A DNA stretch of 64,000 nucleotides from Toxonevra muliebris (Eukaryota; Arthropoda; Insecta; Diptera; Pallopteridae): NCBI GenBank assembly GCA_963691655.1, contig OY829328.1, positions 69,444,400 to 69,508,399 on the forward strand, read 5' to 3'. The number at the start of each line of letters is the position of its first letter. Position 1 is the stretch's first letter. The notes below the pieces were generated by a model. It made no database searches, was not told the origin of the DNA, and saw nothing but the letters and a program-made list of their open reading frames with translations. The translations under genes and the position numbers were made by a program. Below are positions 23,801 to 37,500 of this stretch, in pieces.

Positions 23801-26800
23801 TTGTTTTCCTTTCGATCCGAAATATAAACATCACAAAATTATTTTTTGTTCTTGAGCATAAAAAAAAATCAGAAAATAATTATTATATCTGAAAAAAGGA
23901 ATGAAGAGATAACAGAAAAGAAATTTATATTTAAAAAAGAATATATCATTTATTGCTTATAATGATTACAGTCTCTGGTTTACAGTAACCCTTAGCTCCT
24001 TTCACACCGAGCACCTCTATGACTAAAAAGGCCTCAGAACCAATATATATTGTAGTCGTTTTCTTCTGTGACAAATTTTTTGGGACAACTTTGTTACCAT
24101 TTCATTTAGTTGTTTTAGGCACCAGTAAAATAATGTAATTATTCGCGATTTTCAATCATAGACGTCACATTCAATGAATTGTGTGTTCTGATTAATTTTT
24201 TTGAACAAATTTTTGACTTCAGATTTCAAAATTAAAATCATGAATCCTTTTGCGGCCAGCGATTGCTTGATGGCGTCACATAGGATTTATTTATTAACCC
24301 ATATCGGCCTAGAACTAGATGCCATGATCCAATTTGGAAAATTATTAAAACGCAATTTCCATATGTCTTCAATAAGAAATTTTAGTACTTAAAAAAAAAA
24401 AAAAAAAATTTTAGAGGGTAATATAATAGTTTTTGGCTTACCTCAAGAAAATTAGGTGACCAGGTGTACAAAAAATTAAAAATGTTTCTACGTCACATCA
24501 TAAGGATAAAGTATTCTATGGGATGTATGAAATGTATTTAACACAGTATTTTAGAAGTTATTATAAATTAAAAGCAGAAAATATGTATTTTTGTTGAATT
24601 TCGCTTATTTCTCCATATATTTTTTTGCAAAAGTTTGGTCAGCTGTAGCCTCTAAAAAATATATATAGGAACCTGTGAAGTTATAATTTCCACATCAAGT
24701 TTGTTATTTTTCTCGGCGAATTTCTCATTTCAATGCAAAATAATTAATTTTACTATTTTTTTGTTGATTTTAAAAACCACCTTCCAAAAAATCTTGCGGC
24801 TTTTCCTCCCTTCAATATGCAATGGTAATAATTTTTTAATACATATTTCAATAAATTTGAGTAGGAGAGAGTGGGTGGTCCTAAGTTGGCACTATGGGTT
24901 AAAACCGGCACCCCGAATTGCTCAGAGATGACGCGCGTGTCAGCTTAACCACTTTGTCCTATGATAGGTTGTGAGACATGGACGTAATTTACGCTGACAA
25001 TTCTCACTTTAGTTTTCGCTTAATAGCATGAGAGTGGTATAAATGTTTCGGAATTCAATTTTCTTACATTCTTGTGAACATGAACGGAGCTGATGTGTGT
25101 AAATTTTTCAAAAATTAAATTGATTGAGTGCGTTGGTTTTTGTGTGCTTTCGCCTAATAAAGTCAAATGTTTATTCAAATCGAACATCGATTTTTTCGAT
25201 TTACCCACTGCAAACATTTTTTTTTAATAATTATATAATTTTATTAGTAATTTTGTTATGCAAAATGGGCTACAGCGAGCAATGAACACCCTTGGCAATT
25301 TCATCGGTTTTAACAGTTTTTAAATTTTTTTTTGTTTTTTTTTTTAAGATTCATTTTTGTAATGGAGAAATGTTTCCATTCTATAAATTATATATGAAAA
25401 TATTCTACATGTTTTTTCATTGTAAATGGTTTAAATTCGTCCATTTCCTTTTAAAACTTACATAGCCTGCCATTTTTCTTTTATTAGGCAAAAAAAAAAT
25501 ATTATGTACATTGCTCCGGCGACATAGGGTCGTGGTACCTGACCAAAGACATTAAACCTGCTTACCCTCTGTTAAAACACTTACGGTGCCGACTTAGGAC
25601 CACTCTCCCCCAAATTTTATAATTAAATAAGTAAATGAGTAAAATTAGAAAAGATTTTCGTTTATTTTTTACCGAAAGAGTTAGACGATGAAATCATCGT
25701 ATTAATTTTTTTTTTCAATACAAAACAAAATTGTAAATATTTACTTTCTTAGTAAATACTCGTAATCACAAGCTGATCCAGAGATTCCCCAAGGAAGGAT
25801 AGTTTTAAATCAAAATATTTGAAAAGTTCATCGGGGCGGATCTTGACTGAAATGAAGTCCGACAGTGGGCTTGATACGCATACTTAGAAAATATAATAGC
25901 AAAACACAATCAAACGCCGTTCATGTATAAAAAATATTTTGTTCGTATGGCCGCTTGAGTGGGAGAGCGCAACATTCTACTCTTCCAGCTTGTTCGATTG
26001 CCAACGATTCTGTAATGTTTGAATGTTAAAATGGGGGAAAAAATACTTAACTGTTGCGTTGCACACGGAACTTCTTACCAATTCATTGAAATTTATATTG
26101 TATTATTGATGTGTAAACATTTTAGCTCACGGTATGGGCAAAATTTCAAATGTGTAAAATGTAAGAATAACTGTATCGTAAGATGTAAGATAACTGTAAC
26201 GTCCAGTTCCTCCATCGCTCACACTACTGCGCGGCATGACTGTGCTACTCTAACCAACAAAGAAAAGAGAAGAAGAGAGGGAGAAATTAAACTACGAGCG
26301 GAGTTTGTTTGTTTATGTTGCGATCAATTTACTCACACATATATGTGGCAGAGTTATTTGTTGGTGTTAAACATGTGAAGATCGACTATACCATACAAGC
26401 AGAGAAGTCGCCGTAGCCAACACAGGCGTTTGATAGGTTTTGCATTCGGTTAGTTAGATTGCATTAAAATTAAATATTTTTAAAAATAAATACAATACAA
26501 AATGATAAGTAAAAAGGAATCTAGGTTTCATGTATAAACAAAATGTAGTGATAATGATAGCAAACCACGGCATTATAAAAATTTCGCTTTGTACATTAAC
26601 CTTAGGAAGGCAACACTTTTTTTTATCTATGTAAATAGCAAAAATGTTAAACAGAAAAAATCAAACTTATTTATTATAAAATCACTTATTTGCTTCAATA
26701 AAAATACATTGTTACTTATTTTTATTAAATGCAGTTAAGGTAAATCTCTTTTCGGTGCTTTTAAAAAGTAGTGGGGTGACTGGTCACCCCTGTTGCCTTT

Positions 26801-29800
26801 CAAATGTTAAATGCGGAAAGCACTTATCGTCGCCTGAGAATTGATTTGGCGTATGTGTGAACAAATTCATGCACCTATACGCCAAATCAATTCACAGGCG
26901 ACGTTATGTAAAATTTTCACATCTAATAAAATTTCAAATCGACAGGAAGAAAAACTTAAAGCACGGAAAAAAAGATGCAATTACAGCTGCGTATATGCGA
27001 ACATATCGTGCCCGATGCATTGAGTAAAAGAAAAATAATGCAACTACGATTTGGTGCAATTGCAAAATATTTTTGCTATCACAACAACAAATATATGCGA
27101 TATGGAATGCAAGACCATTTGCAATATATAGTGAATTGGGCTATTATATATAAAAGATAATGATATCTAATAAATTTTTAAGTTTATAAAAGAATTGTTT
27201 TAATTAAAATTATTTACATAGCATATAGATTATACATCAAATCCCTATTAATGGCTATACATACATATGTGAGCTTATGTATATGGCATTCAATTGGTTT
27301 AACTGTTTACACATCAAATATCTTGCGTGCCTTGCACGCATCCATTGTATTTTTCACCTTCTTATTTCTTTAACGATATAAAATACATGCGAATGAATAT
27401 GTTGACTTTAATATAGGTTAAAAGGGACGAAAAGCTTTTCCTTAACGTATAAATTTATAGATTTTTTAAGTATTTGCACTTTAGCTGATAATATTTATAT
27501 TACATAGTTGTCAACAAATGGGTTCCACAGCCCGAAAAACCCCGACATATAAACGCGTAATATCTCATGTGTTTATTATAAAAGTCAAATCAAAATGTGA
27601 ACCTAGACAAAGCTTGAAAAGTAAGATTTTGCATTTCATCGTAATTAAATCTTTTAGATGTTATGTCAGCAAATATCTAATTGTTTTAGATATGCTTCCA
27701 CTTTGCGGATATAGATATGTATGTGGTTATATCAAGATTAACTTATCCACTGTAAACGAATGTTTTTGTTCCCATGCCCACTTTCTAGTTTGAAATAATA
27801 ATCAATTTTATTTTTTTATTTTTACTTTTCTAAAGAATGACTCACACATATTACTTAAAAGACTTGAATACGGATACACTGAAGGCATTATAAATAGTTT
27901 ATCAATAGATTGTGCAATGTCATTGATTATGACAGTTAATACTTATAATGCTACGTGTTATACTTTTGTCGCCACTACTTCTAATTATTAGGGTGCCATT
28001 ATTGCTATTCATGCAGCAGCCATCAACTCAATTTATCTGGTACTTAGTACAAGTTTAGCGAAACTATGGGTGTCATATAAATATTTTGCAAACTCATACA
28101 TCATGCACTTAGAATTTTGTTAAGATTTTCTTGGAACAACGTTTATGCAATGAGTGGAAATATAATTGTAGAAATTGAGCTAGAAAATATTTAGATTCGT
28201 ATCTTTTCGAGCATTATACATACACTAGTATTATAACGAAACTCACTATAGTGCATATGTATTTTGTTGGATCGAGTTCTTTATGGTTAGTTACTTTTTT
28301 GCATTACGCCAGAGTTGCAGTAATTGGTTTTTGTTCGTTATACTCTTCCTCTCTCGTTGCTCCCTACTTTTATTGCATTTGCATTTTAATTTAAGGGGGA
28401 AGGCCACTGTGACGGGTTTTTTATCTTAAAGTTTATATATTCAAAAATATGTGTGTAAAATTTCAAATCAAAAATCCAAATATTGCTTGAGTTACAGCCA
28501 TTTTAGTGATAGTAAGTAGACAGAAAACTTTAAACGCGTTTTTCTCGAAACGACTTTTTTCCAACTTGTCGCGTCGATAAATCGATCAAATATTAACCGA
28601 TTTTCAATTTTTATTCGTTTTGTTCATCTTTGCAGTGGTTATCGTTAAGCTTAGCTGATATTAAAGTTTTTTATTTTTACTATTTTGTAAGCTCTTTTGA
28701 AACAAAAAAAAATAGGGTCGAAAACATAAAACAATTTTCAATCAGTCGCCATTTTGTATAAAATAAAAAAAAAAATCGCTTCGTGCGACGAGATATATAC
28801 TCACATAGATTATTAAAAACTACAATTTTTTTTCAGAAAATCCATTCTTGAAAAATCGACGCGACCATGGAGGGGGAAATTTTTTTTGGTCTCCACGGCA
28901 ACGCCCATATCTTTAAAACTATTCAATATTTTTTAATAAACTCTTTGATAGAACGTGAGGTCTTACTGTAGACCTGTCATAGCCTATGCGACTGTGGTGT
29001 GATGCCCTAAAGCCATGTAGGGCTCAGCCATCACCAAACTTTAAAGGTTTGCTTGTGTCTTCATAAATGAAGCAATGCGTACCTTCCCTACTCCTGCCAT
29101 TGAAGCATTAATTGGCCGCAAATACTGCCCTGAGGCTGCAAATCTCGTCAAGTTTGTTAAAAGGCAACTCTGGTCATCTGAGTATACTTGACGAAATTCC
29201 TAACACTCTAATCTGTACTGTGTCGGATTATTTGATTAAGAATCTATGTTTCGGCAAAAAATTCAACATTGTTCTTCCTTCCAGGTCCGGTTGGGATGGG
29301 CAATGCCCTAACTTCGGTACCTTTTTTGGTATACAGACAGCTCAAAGATGGATTGTGGTTCTGGTGCCGGTGTTGCAAGACCCAATACTAAAATCTCAAC
29401 CCCACTGGGTATATGACCCAGTGTTTTTCAAGCTGAAATATACGCAATTGATATCTGTTCTAGTATAAACTTTCATAAGGGTCCAGAAGGTGCTGGTATT
29501 GTAATTTTCTCAGACAGCCAAGCGGCTCTCTTAGCACTCTCTTAATGTAGAGTGAAATAGTGTTTTGAGAGTCTCCAGCGCTCAAGCAAATAACAAGCAA
29601 ATTAAATTTTTCAATCGCTAAATTTTTTACTTCATTGGCTTGTGTTTTTTAATTTCATTTGCTTGTGTTTCGTTTAGTTCACAAGAAGTTTCACTTCTGC
29701 CTTGTGTTCGTTAATACACAACCAATTTTTTTTTTTTGGGATTAATGCTAGAGCAAAAATTGCAACTCTGCACCGGTAATGTCGATGACAATTGTAGCGA

Positions 29801-31533
29801 ACTCTTTTTGTGTGCGATATCTTCATGTAATTCCTTGCGCCATCTGTATGTGAAATGTATAACTGCCATAAACTTTAAGATGGCGACGCTACACATTGTT
29901 CTTTCTGCCATAGGCGTGTGTGTGTGTGTATTATATAGTTTGCTCGTGAATTCAGTTACGGAATATTGATATTTAGCCCCTCATGCACATTGCTCGGCAA
30001 AATTATGTCGCATTGCAAACTTAAGCGCGACGTCACATCCGGTTGGTTTTACTCTAGGACAAGAGAAAAGAAGTTTCACTTCAAAAAGTGAGTTTTTAAA
30101 CATTTTTAGGTGAACCGTCTCCCCTTAAGAGTCTAATGTACACATTTAGGTAAAACATCAAAATTTTGTTTACTGTCACTGTTTGCATTTTGTGCCATTT
30201 TTAAATACATGCGGAAATTTTTCATTATTTTTAATTTTACATTGATTTAGCCAAAACAGGAAAACAAACAACAACAAATGAATATATCGTGTCGCCAAAT
30301 GCATAATCTTGACATTAGTTGTTTCTTTTTGGCCTTACTCTTTCCCACCACTCCATGTTATAGCAACACGTTTTATTAAATATTTGAACACATTTATTAA
30401 AAAGGTTTAAAGTGCGTTGCATTTGCGACGAGCTCCAATGAAATCATACATTGAATAATTTAAAATCAATTGAAGCCGAACGTTTTATGATTGTTTAATT
30501 TAAGTTTATTTGTCTATATTTTCGATACGAATTTTTTATATTATTATTTGTTTTTGTTTTTATCAACCTCCGTCACCATTCGGGTTTGGATTTCTAACCC
30601 CACCCACTTTACCGCCGCTCTCAGCGGTCGGCTACCTCAACCAGCATACTTTTAAATTAATATCTTTATTACATCATTTTTAATCAGCTGTTTTAATCAA
30701 GAAATTATCATCTACCACCTATTACTACTATGTCAAATTCGCTCAATACTTACGACCATTGCGCAGTTCTCTCTTACGCAGTAGCTGCAGCGTTTTCTGC
30801 TCTATCTTCACTTGTTTTGATTGAACTCTTCTTGAAAACTTAAACTAAAATGTTGATTTTTAATATTATTAAACTCTTGTTGTCGCTGCGTTGAATTGAA
30901 ATTTTTGTGTATTTTACTCTCAATTTTATTGTACGTAAAAAAAAAAAACAATAATAAACAGAAATATAAACATATTGTATTTATTACCAATTGTTGTTGC
31001 TGACAATATGATGTTCCCACAGTATTTTTGTAACCTTCGTTAAGGCAACACAACACATCGCCAGTAACGGCAGCAACAGCAAACAACAGAGTAGTCAGTA
31101 GCACAGTAGCTGCTCATTTATTTAAAAAAAAAAACAAGTTCAGCAACTTATGTGTTAAATTTTTAAATTTTTTTTTTTTGCCTTGTATTAACTTTTTAAA
31201 AACAATTTGAAATTTTTTAATTTGTTAATTTTGTGTTTATTCAATACAAAAAAAAATTAATAATAATAATAAAAATACGAAGATGATTCCCATGCCTCGT
31301 CATCGTCTTATACAACGGCAGCAGCAACGGCAGCAACCTCCTTCTCGAGGTGTAACGATACCCACAAAAAAATCACTGGATTTAAAGGAGTCTAACAACA
31401 GCAACAACAATAATAACGTCAACAGCTTGGAAAATCTATCATTAGAGCATAAGAGCATATATGCTTTAAGAGCTTTAAGGTCAAAGTTATTTATTTGTAA
31501 ACCACTTAAAAAAAAATCAAAGAACTGAAACTT

Positions 31534-31570
<37 letters not shown>

Positions 31571-34500
31571 AAAATGAAAAAAAAACAATAGTTATCCGTA
31601 TAGATTTAAAGAAAAGTGTAGGCGCTATGCATCATATATTTTACACGTTCAGTGGCTTTACTTGTATTGCTCAAGTGATTTTAGTATTTAAAAATCGATC
31701 CAATACTTCCGAAGTTATAATTTTTGTATAGAAGATAATTTTGTAAGTGCAGAAGATACCTTATAGTGGTGCGTTTTAGAACTAAATTTTCAAGCATAAC
31801 TTTAGCAGCATAAAGAATTTTAGAATTCCTTTGAGTGGGACCCGCCGAGAGATACGAAAAAATTATCGATACTTTTTTCATATGAGAATTTTGAATTCGA
31901 TTTCCATATTTTATTCATCGATATTTTGTATTTGATACTTTTACTCATATCTGAATACTGCGGTTAATATCAGTATCGAAATGATCGGAAACAGTGCTCA
32001 GTGGTTCACAGCGATAGCAAGACATTAGCGGTGCTCACGATTTGTAGTAACTGGTCTTGTATTCTGTATTTTTGATAAACTTAATATTTGGAGTAAATTT
32101 GATAAGTTTGAAAAACAAAAAAAAACAATATACACACCTACTATTTTCAAATACTACAAATATCAAAAGTACAACGGCAACTCCCTATTGTAGATTTTGT
32201 ATAGTATTTGTGTATTTGCCAATCAGCTGACACAAAAATGCAATTCTGCCATATTACTTTGTTTTTGATATTTCTTGAAGATTTTTCACAGTCAAATTCA
32301 TTGCATGTGTATATTTTGATCTATTTACTACAACAGGCGTTCACAATATGGTGCATATGGTTGTATATTTTGCATAAATTTTCTGCAAATGCACTACATC
32401 ATGAATACCCTTATGTTTTTTATCAACTGTGTGACTCCATTTACATCATACTTTGTATTTTCACCATATGAATTCATATTCTCATATCAGTATTTTTCTT
32501 TGGATTCCTTTCTTCTAAATGATACTTTTATTTCTATATCCGATTTCAGTATAGTATCGGTATTTTTTGATTTGATTCGATTCGTATCCCTAGATCTGCC
32601 TCATAGGGACCGTTTTTTAAAAATAATTTTAAAAATCTGTAAAGAACAATTATTTCTATTGCGATTTAGTATCCCCCTCACGGAGGTTTTTGAAACTTAC
32701 AAATAATACATTTCATAGGTTGGTTAGAAAAAAAAAAACAAACACTAAGACCTGCTGGTTCATTGTGATACTCTACGTGGTCGAGTTACATTTCATATAT
32801 AAAAAGAATATTTTCTATTGCATGAAAACGTTTTATTTCTATTTGATAAATCTGTAATCACATTTTAGTTTGTATAGAAGAAACCACAAACGTCCGAGTT
32901 TCATCTAATGATTTATAAAAAATTTCATTCGTGAACCAGGCGACATACACATATGTAGCCAGTGGCTACAGCACTTTCCAAAAATGTGAACTTTTATAAT
33001 CGTTTTAAATCTGTTTATTATATACACTAGGACTGCAATAAATCTGAAATTTCAAGATCAGTTTATAAATGTCCTACTCTTGGACATGGTTTTTGGTCTG
33101 AGTTTTAGTTTGAATTTTCAAACTAATTTTTGGTCTGGAAATCAGTCCGATTTTTGATGTAATCTTTGTTTGATTTTAGAATACTTTCAGCCTGAATTTG
33201 GACTGAATATTAGTCCAAACTTTCGCCTGTTTTTAGTCAGATTTTTGGCTTATATTTTGGTCTGAATTTTTGTTTGATTTTTTATCTAAATTCTGGTCTG
33301 AATATTAGTCTAAATTTAAGTCTGTTTTTAATCTGATTTTTAGTCTACATATTGATGTGAATTTTGTCTGATTTTTTATTTCAATTCTGGCTTAAAATTT
33401 GACTTAAATTTGTTATGATGTTTGATCTGAGTTTTGGGCTGAGTTTTAGTCTGAATTTAAGTTTGTTTATTAGACTGAGTTTGGTCTGAATTTTAGTCTG
33501 CTCTCTTAGTCTGATTTTAGACTGCCTTTTTAAGTCTGATTTTCGTCAGGATTTCGGCTTGAGTTTGGTCTGAATTTTGATCTGAATATTAATTAACATT
33601 TGTCCGAAATAAGTTTAATTTTATTATATTTTAGATTGCAGAAATTCCGATTTTTCGGAATTGAAATTTTTAAAATTTAAAAAAATTTTATAAATATAAA
33701 TATATGACATCATTTGAATGCACTCAATGATACAAAATGATTAAAAGTGCAGAAAAAGCAATAAATACAAATAAAAATTTAACGGCCAAAAATGAATTTT
33801 TCATCATGTAGAGTTTAAAACATCTCAAATATACTTCCAAATATTTTTAAGTTTTCATCTGCATAATTTAATGCTTAGTTTTCTTTATATTTACAGGCGC
33901 ACAAGAAGTTTGAATGCACCATCGCCATTTCAACAATTTGGACCATGTGGACGAATAATGAAAAATCCAGCAATGGTTATGTAAATATCACGATTTCCAT
34001 ATACATTTTAAATCAAAACTTATTTAGTTTATTTTTATTTGATTTGTTTATAACAGGCAAATACAGGATCCTGCCAGTCAACGTCTGACCTGGTACAAAC
34101 CACCGCTCACCGTTCTCGTCATAAAAAAGGTGCGTGATTCAACAGTAATGGCACCATTCGTACAATTGGTCGAATGGCTGGTGCAGGAGAAACATATGGT
34201 GGTATGGGTTGAATCAGCTGTATTAGAGGATCCACTATTGCATGAAGATAAAAAATTTCAAAGCATCAAAGAAAAATTGGTAACATTCAAGTAAGTGACT
34301 TTTCACTTAGAAATAATTTATCATTTGAGAATTTACTCGTTAAAAATTTTTTGTATTGTAATTTTTAATTTGAATCATGATGATTGAGAAGTGAAAAAGG
34401 ACCAATCAATTAGTGATTATAAATTAAAAAACCACCACTCTTAATATTGTAAAATATATAGCAGACAAAGATTTCGGCGGGAAGATTCAAAGCACATGAT

Positions 34501-37500
34501 TCTTCTCACGAGGCGAAAATTTCGACTACATATGTAGGTCTGCGTGGTTTCAGAAGATTGAAAACAAGCAGTGGTTTCTTATATATATTTGTGCTCTCAA
34601 TTCGAATCGAGATCCAGATTTTGTGTATCACAGCACGATTTCAAGAGATGTTAATTCAAAATTGCGGAAAAGGCCAATTTTGTCAGTTTTTGTATTAGTT
34701 TTTCTTTAAACTATTGAAGTTAGAGGTGGAGAGGAAGATCCAAGCCAGAGAAGAGAGAAAATACAAAGGCCTGCTGGATTTTACCGCAGGTACACCAAAC
34801 TACTCTGGAGTCCATATAAGGCACAACTTGTCCAGTCTCGCGACATTGTTGGTGTGGTTTTCTAAGGCCTTTAGTGCAGGCCGACTGTCGCTAAAGTTCA
34901 ACAGGCTTGGCTCAAAATTACCTAAGGATTATTTGAATTGCTTCATTGGTTCCCCTCGAGATATTTCATATCCTGCCGAATTTGATGTGAGCACAAAGCT
35001 GTCAATCGGTATCGAACACAATAAACATTGTTCCTTTTCATTTTGATCGGCACACACTGAGTATCACCTGGAGTGGTACTCATAACACCGTCGATGCCTA
35101 GACACACACTTCTGTGCTGTCTGTTTTGTGTAAAAATTGTGGACTTAATCAATACTCTACGACATCATATAACAGCGGCGTATGTGATAATAGTTCTAAT
35201 TGGGGTAGTATGCAACGAGTGGTTTTAGACCCCAAAAATTTTGTGGTACTACCATAGAACTTTAAGAGCATGAAATACTGTCTGCTCGAAATGAGTTTTC
35301 TATGAAATTTTAGCTCTAGGTACTTCACTTCCAGAGACAAAAGCAAGGACACTCATTCCTTGACTGTGTCTTCTAGGAAATAGCATTAAGGTGCTTTTAT
35401 TTGGATTCACCAATACCGCACCGTTTGCCGATTTTATTTAAAACCTTCTACATCGGAATACAAATCGTTTTTAAGGACTGTTCCGAAATAAAAAATCGGA
35501 GAAAAAGGCACAAGAAGATTTGAAGAAAATTATGATGAAAATTATGAAATAAAAAATAATTCAGTATTTTAATCTTAATTAGATGGAAATTCTAGATAAC
35601 AAATATCAATAACCATCAGAATCGAATAAAATACTAATCTCAATCAAACATGTATATGAACAATTTGCAACATTTCAAAAATATCTAATATCTAATCCAA
35701 TCATTTATATTAAAAATATTCCTTTAATCAATTATTTATTTATAAAGAACACCACTGATATTTATTCCCTTTTCTTTTCTTTGTTTGTCCTTTTTCCAGA
35801 GATGGCCGCGACGATCTCACTGATCGTATTGATTTTATTGTTTGCCTTGGCGGTGATGGTACACTCTTGTATGCATCATTATTATTTCAACAATCAGTGC
35901 CACCGGTGATGGCATTCCATTTGGGTTCATTAGGTTTTCTTACACCATTCCAATTCGATAATTTCCAAGAGCAAGTAACAAATGTACTCGAAGGACATGC
36001 AGCACTCACATTACGTAGTCGTTTACGTTGTGTTATCTATAGAAAAAGTGATAGACGTAAGGATTCGGAAAATCAGCAGCAACAGCAGCAGCAACAAAAT
36101 ATGAATTGTTCAACGGATAATGTTGAAGGCAGTGGTAGTACAAACCATAGTTCTACAGCGCATGCATCAAGTAAAGGCGCAAATCGTGCATCAACAAATA
36201 TTTTGGTGAGTATTAAATTAAATTAAAATATAGAGTATTTTATTTTAAACTTCGTTTTTCTTCCTTTGTAGGTACTCAATGAAGTTGTTATCGATCGTGG
36301 CCCCTCACCATATCTGAGTAATATTGATCTCTTTTTGGACGGCAAGTATATAACATCGGTGCAGGGAGATGGTTTGATTGTATCGACACCCACCGGTAGC
36401 ACTGCCTATGCTGTAGCAGCTGGCGCATCAATGATACATCCATCGGTGCCAGCTATAATGGTTACACCTATATGTCCACATTCGTTAAGTTTTCGACCGA
36501 TTGTTGTGCCTGCGGGTGTTGAGCTTAAGGTAATTTTTTTTAATGCGCAAATATGTTAGCTCCCGGTAGTATCTAAATTTGAGGTTGCCTGTAGCCGTAG
36601 AATTTCTTTTCGTTTTAAAAACAAAACAAAAATCAGTTGGATTTAATATTTGTTTTAATAATCTATTGTGTTTTTACTTATGTTGTCAATTGTCAAAAAA
36701 GAGAGGAAAAATTTTAGATTCTGCAATTTAAAACAATTGTTGCAATCGTGATTTGTGCAAAAAATAATCAAGAAACAAAGCAAAACTCAATGAAATACAT
36801 ATGTTCGTACTAAAACTTGGCAGCACTTGGCTTTTGGCATTGTTTCCCCTCTCACAAAAGAGAAAATATTCTGAAGTTGAGAGAATTTTAATACAACAAT
36901 CTACTGCTACTGCTCACATAATTTTTATGCACTAACAACAACATGACTACGAGTGCGGTTGCATGGTTTGTTTTTCATATATCTCTCTCTTTTTTTTGCT
37001 CTATTCTTATACAACAACATGATTAGAAATGAATTTATTTATGCTTCGTTTTTACTATGTTAAATTCAATAAAATTTACTAACGACAATTTTGTATAGAA
37101 AATTCTCTCTTTCTCTCACTTTGACATGAAATATGACATGGTGCAAACCATGGTGAAATCATGTATAAAGTGATAGCAATATTACAACAATTTCTCGTTG
37201 GCAAAAACAACACATATTTGTTGCTGCGTCAGATACCATTAAAAATTCACAAAAAAAGAAGAATGAGTTGCTGGTGATTTCACCTTGTATAAACTCACCT
37301 TGGTCGCTTGCGATCTTTCTCTCTCTTTCTAGCTTTATTTAATAATTGTCTGATTTTGAATTTTATACCTACATACATCAAATCTGCTACATATGTTTTA
37401 CGCATTTGGTTGGGCAGCTTGCAAATTTTCTGCAAGAGAAAATTTTCTGAAGTTGAGAGAATTTGAATACAACAATCTACTGCTACTGCTTACTTTCATA

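Noticed and set aside
26019..26378. 119-codon open stretch with several cysteines
   Set aside because: Cys positions do not fit a zinc finger or secreted peptide, and no exon signals surround it.
29112..29468. 118-codon + strand ORF as an intact gene
   Set aside because: It switches between frames of a LINE remnant: RNase H motifs continue in a different frame, so the ORF is pseudogenic.
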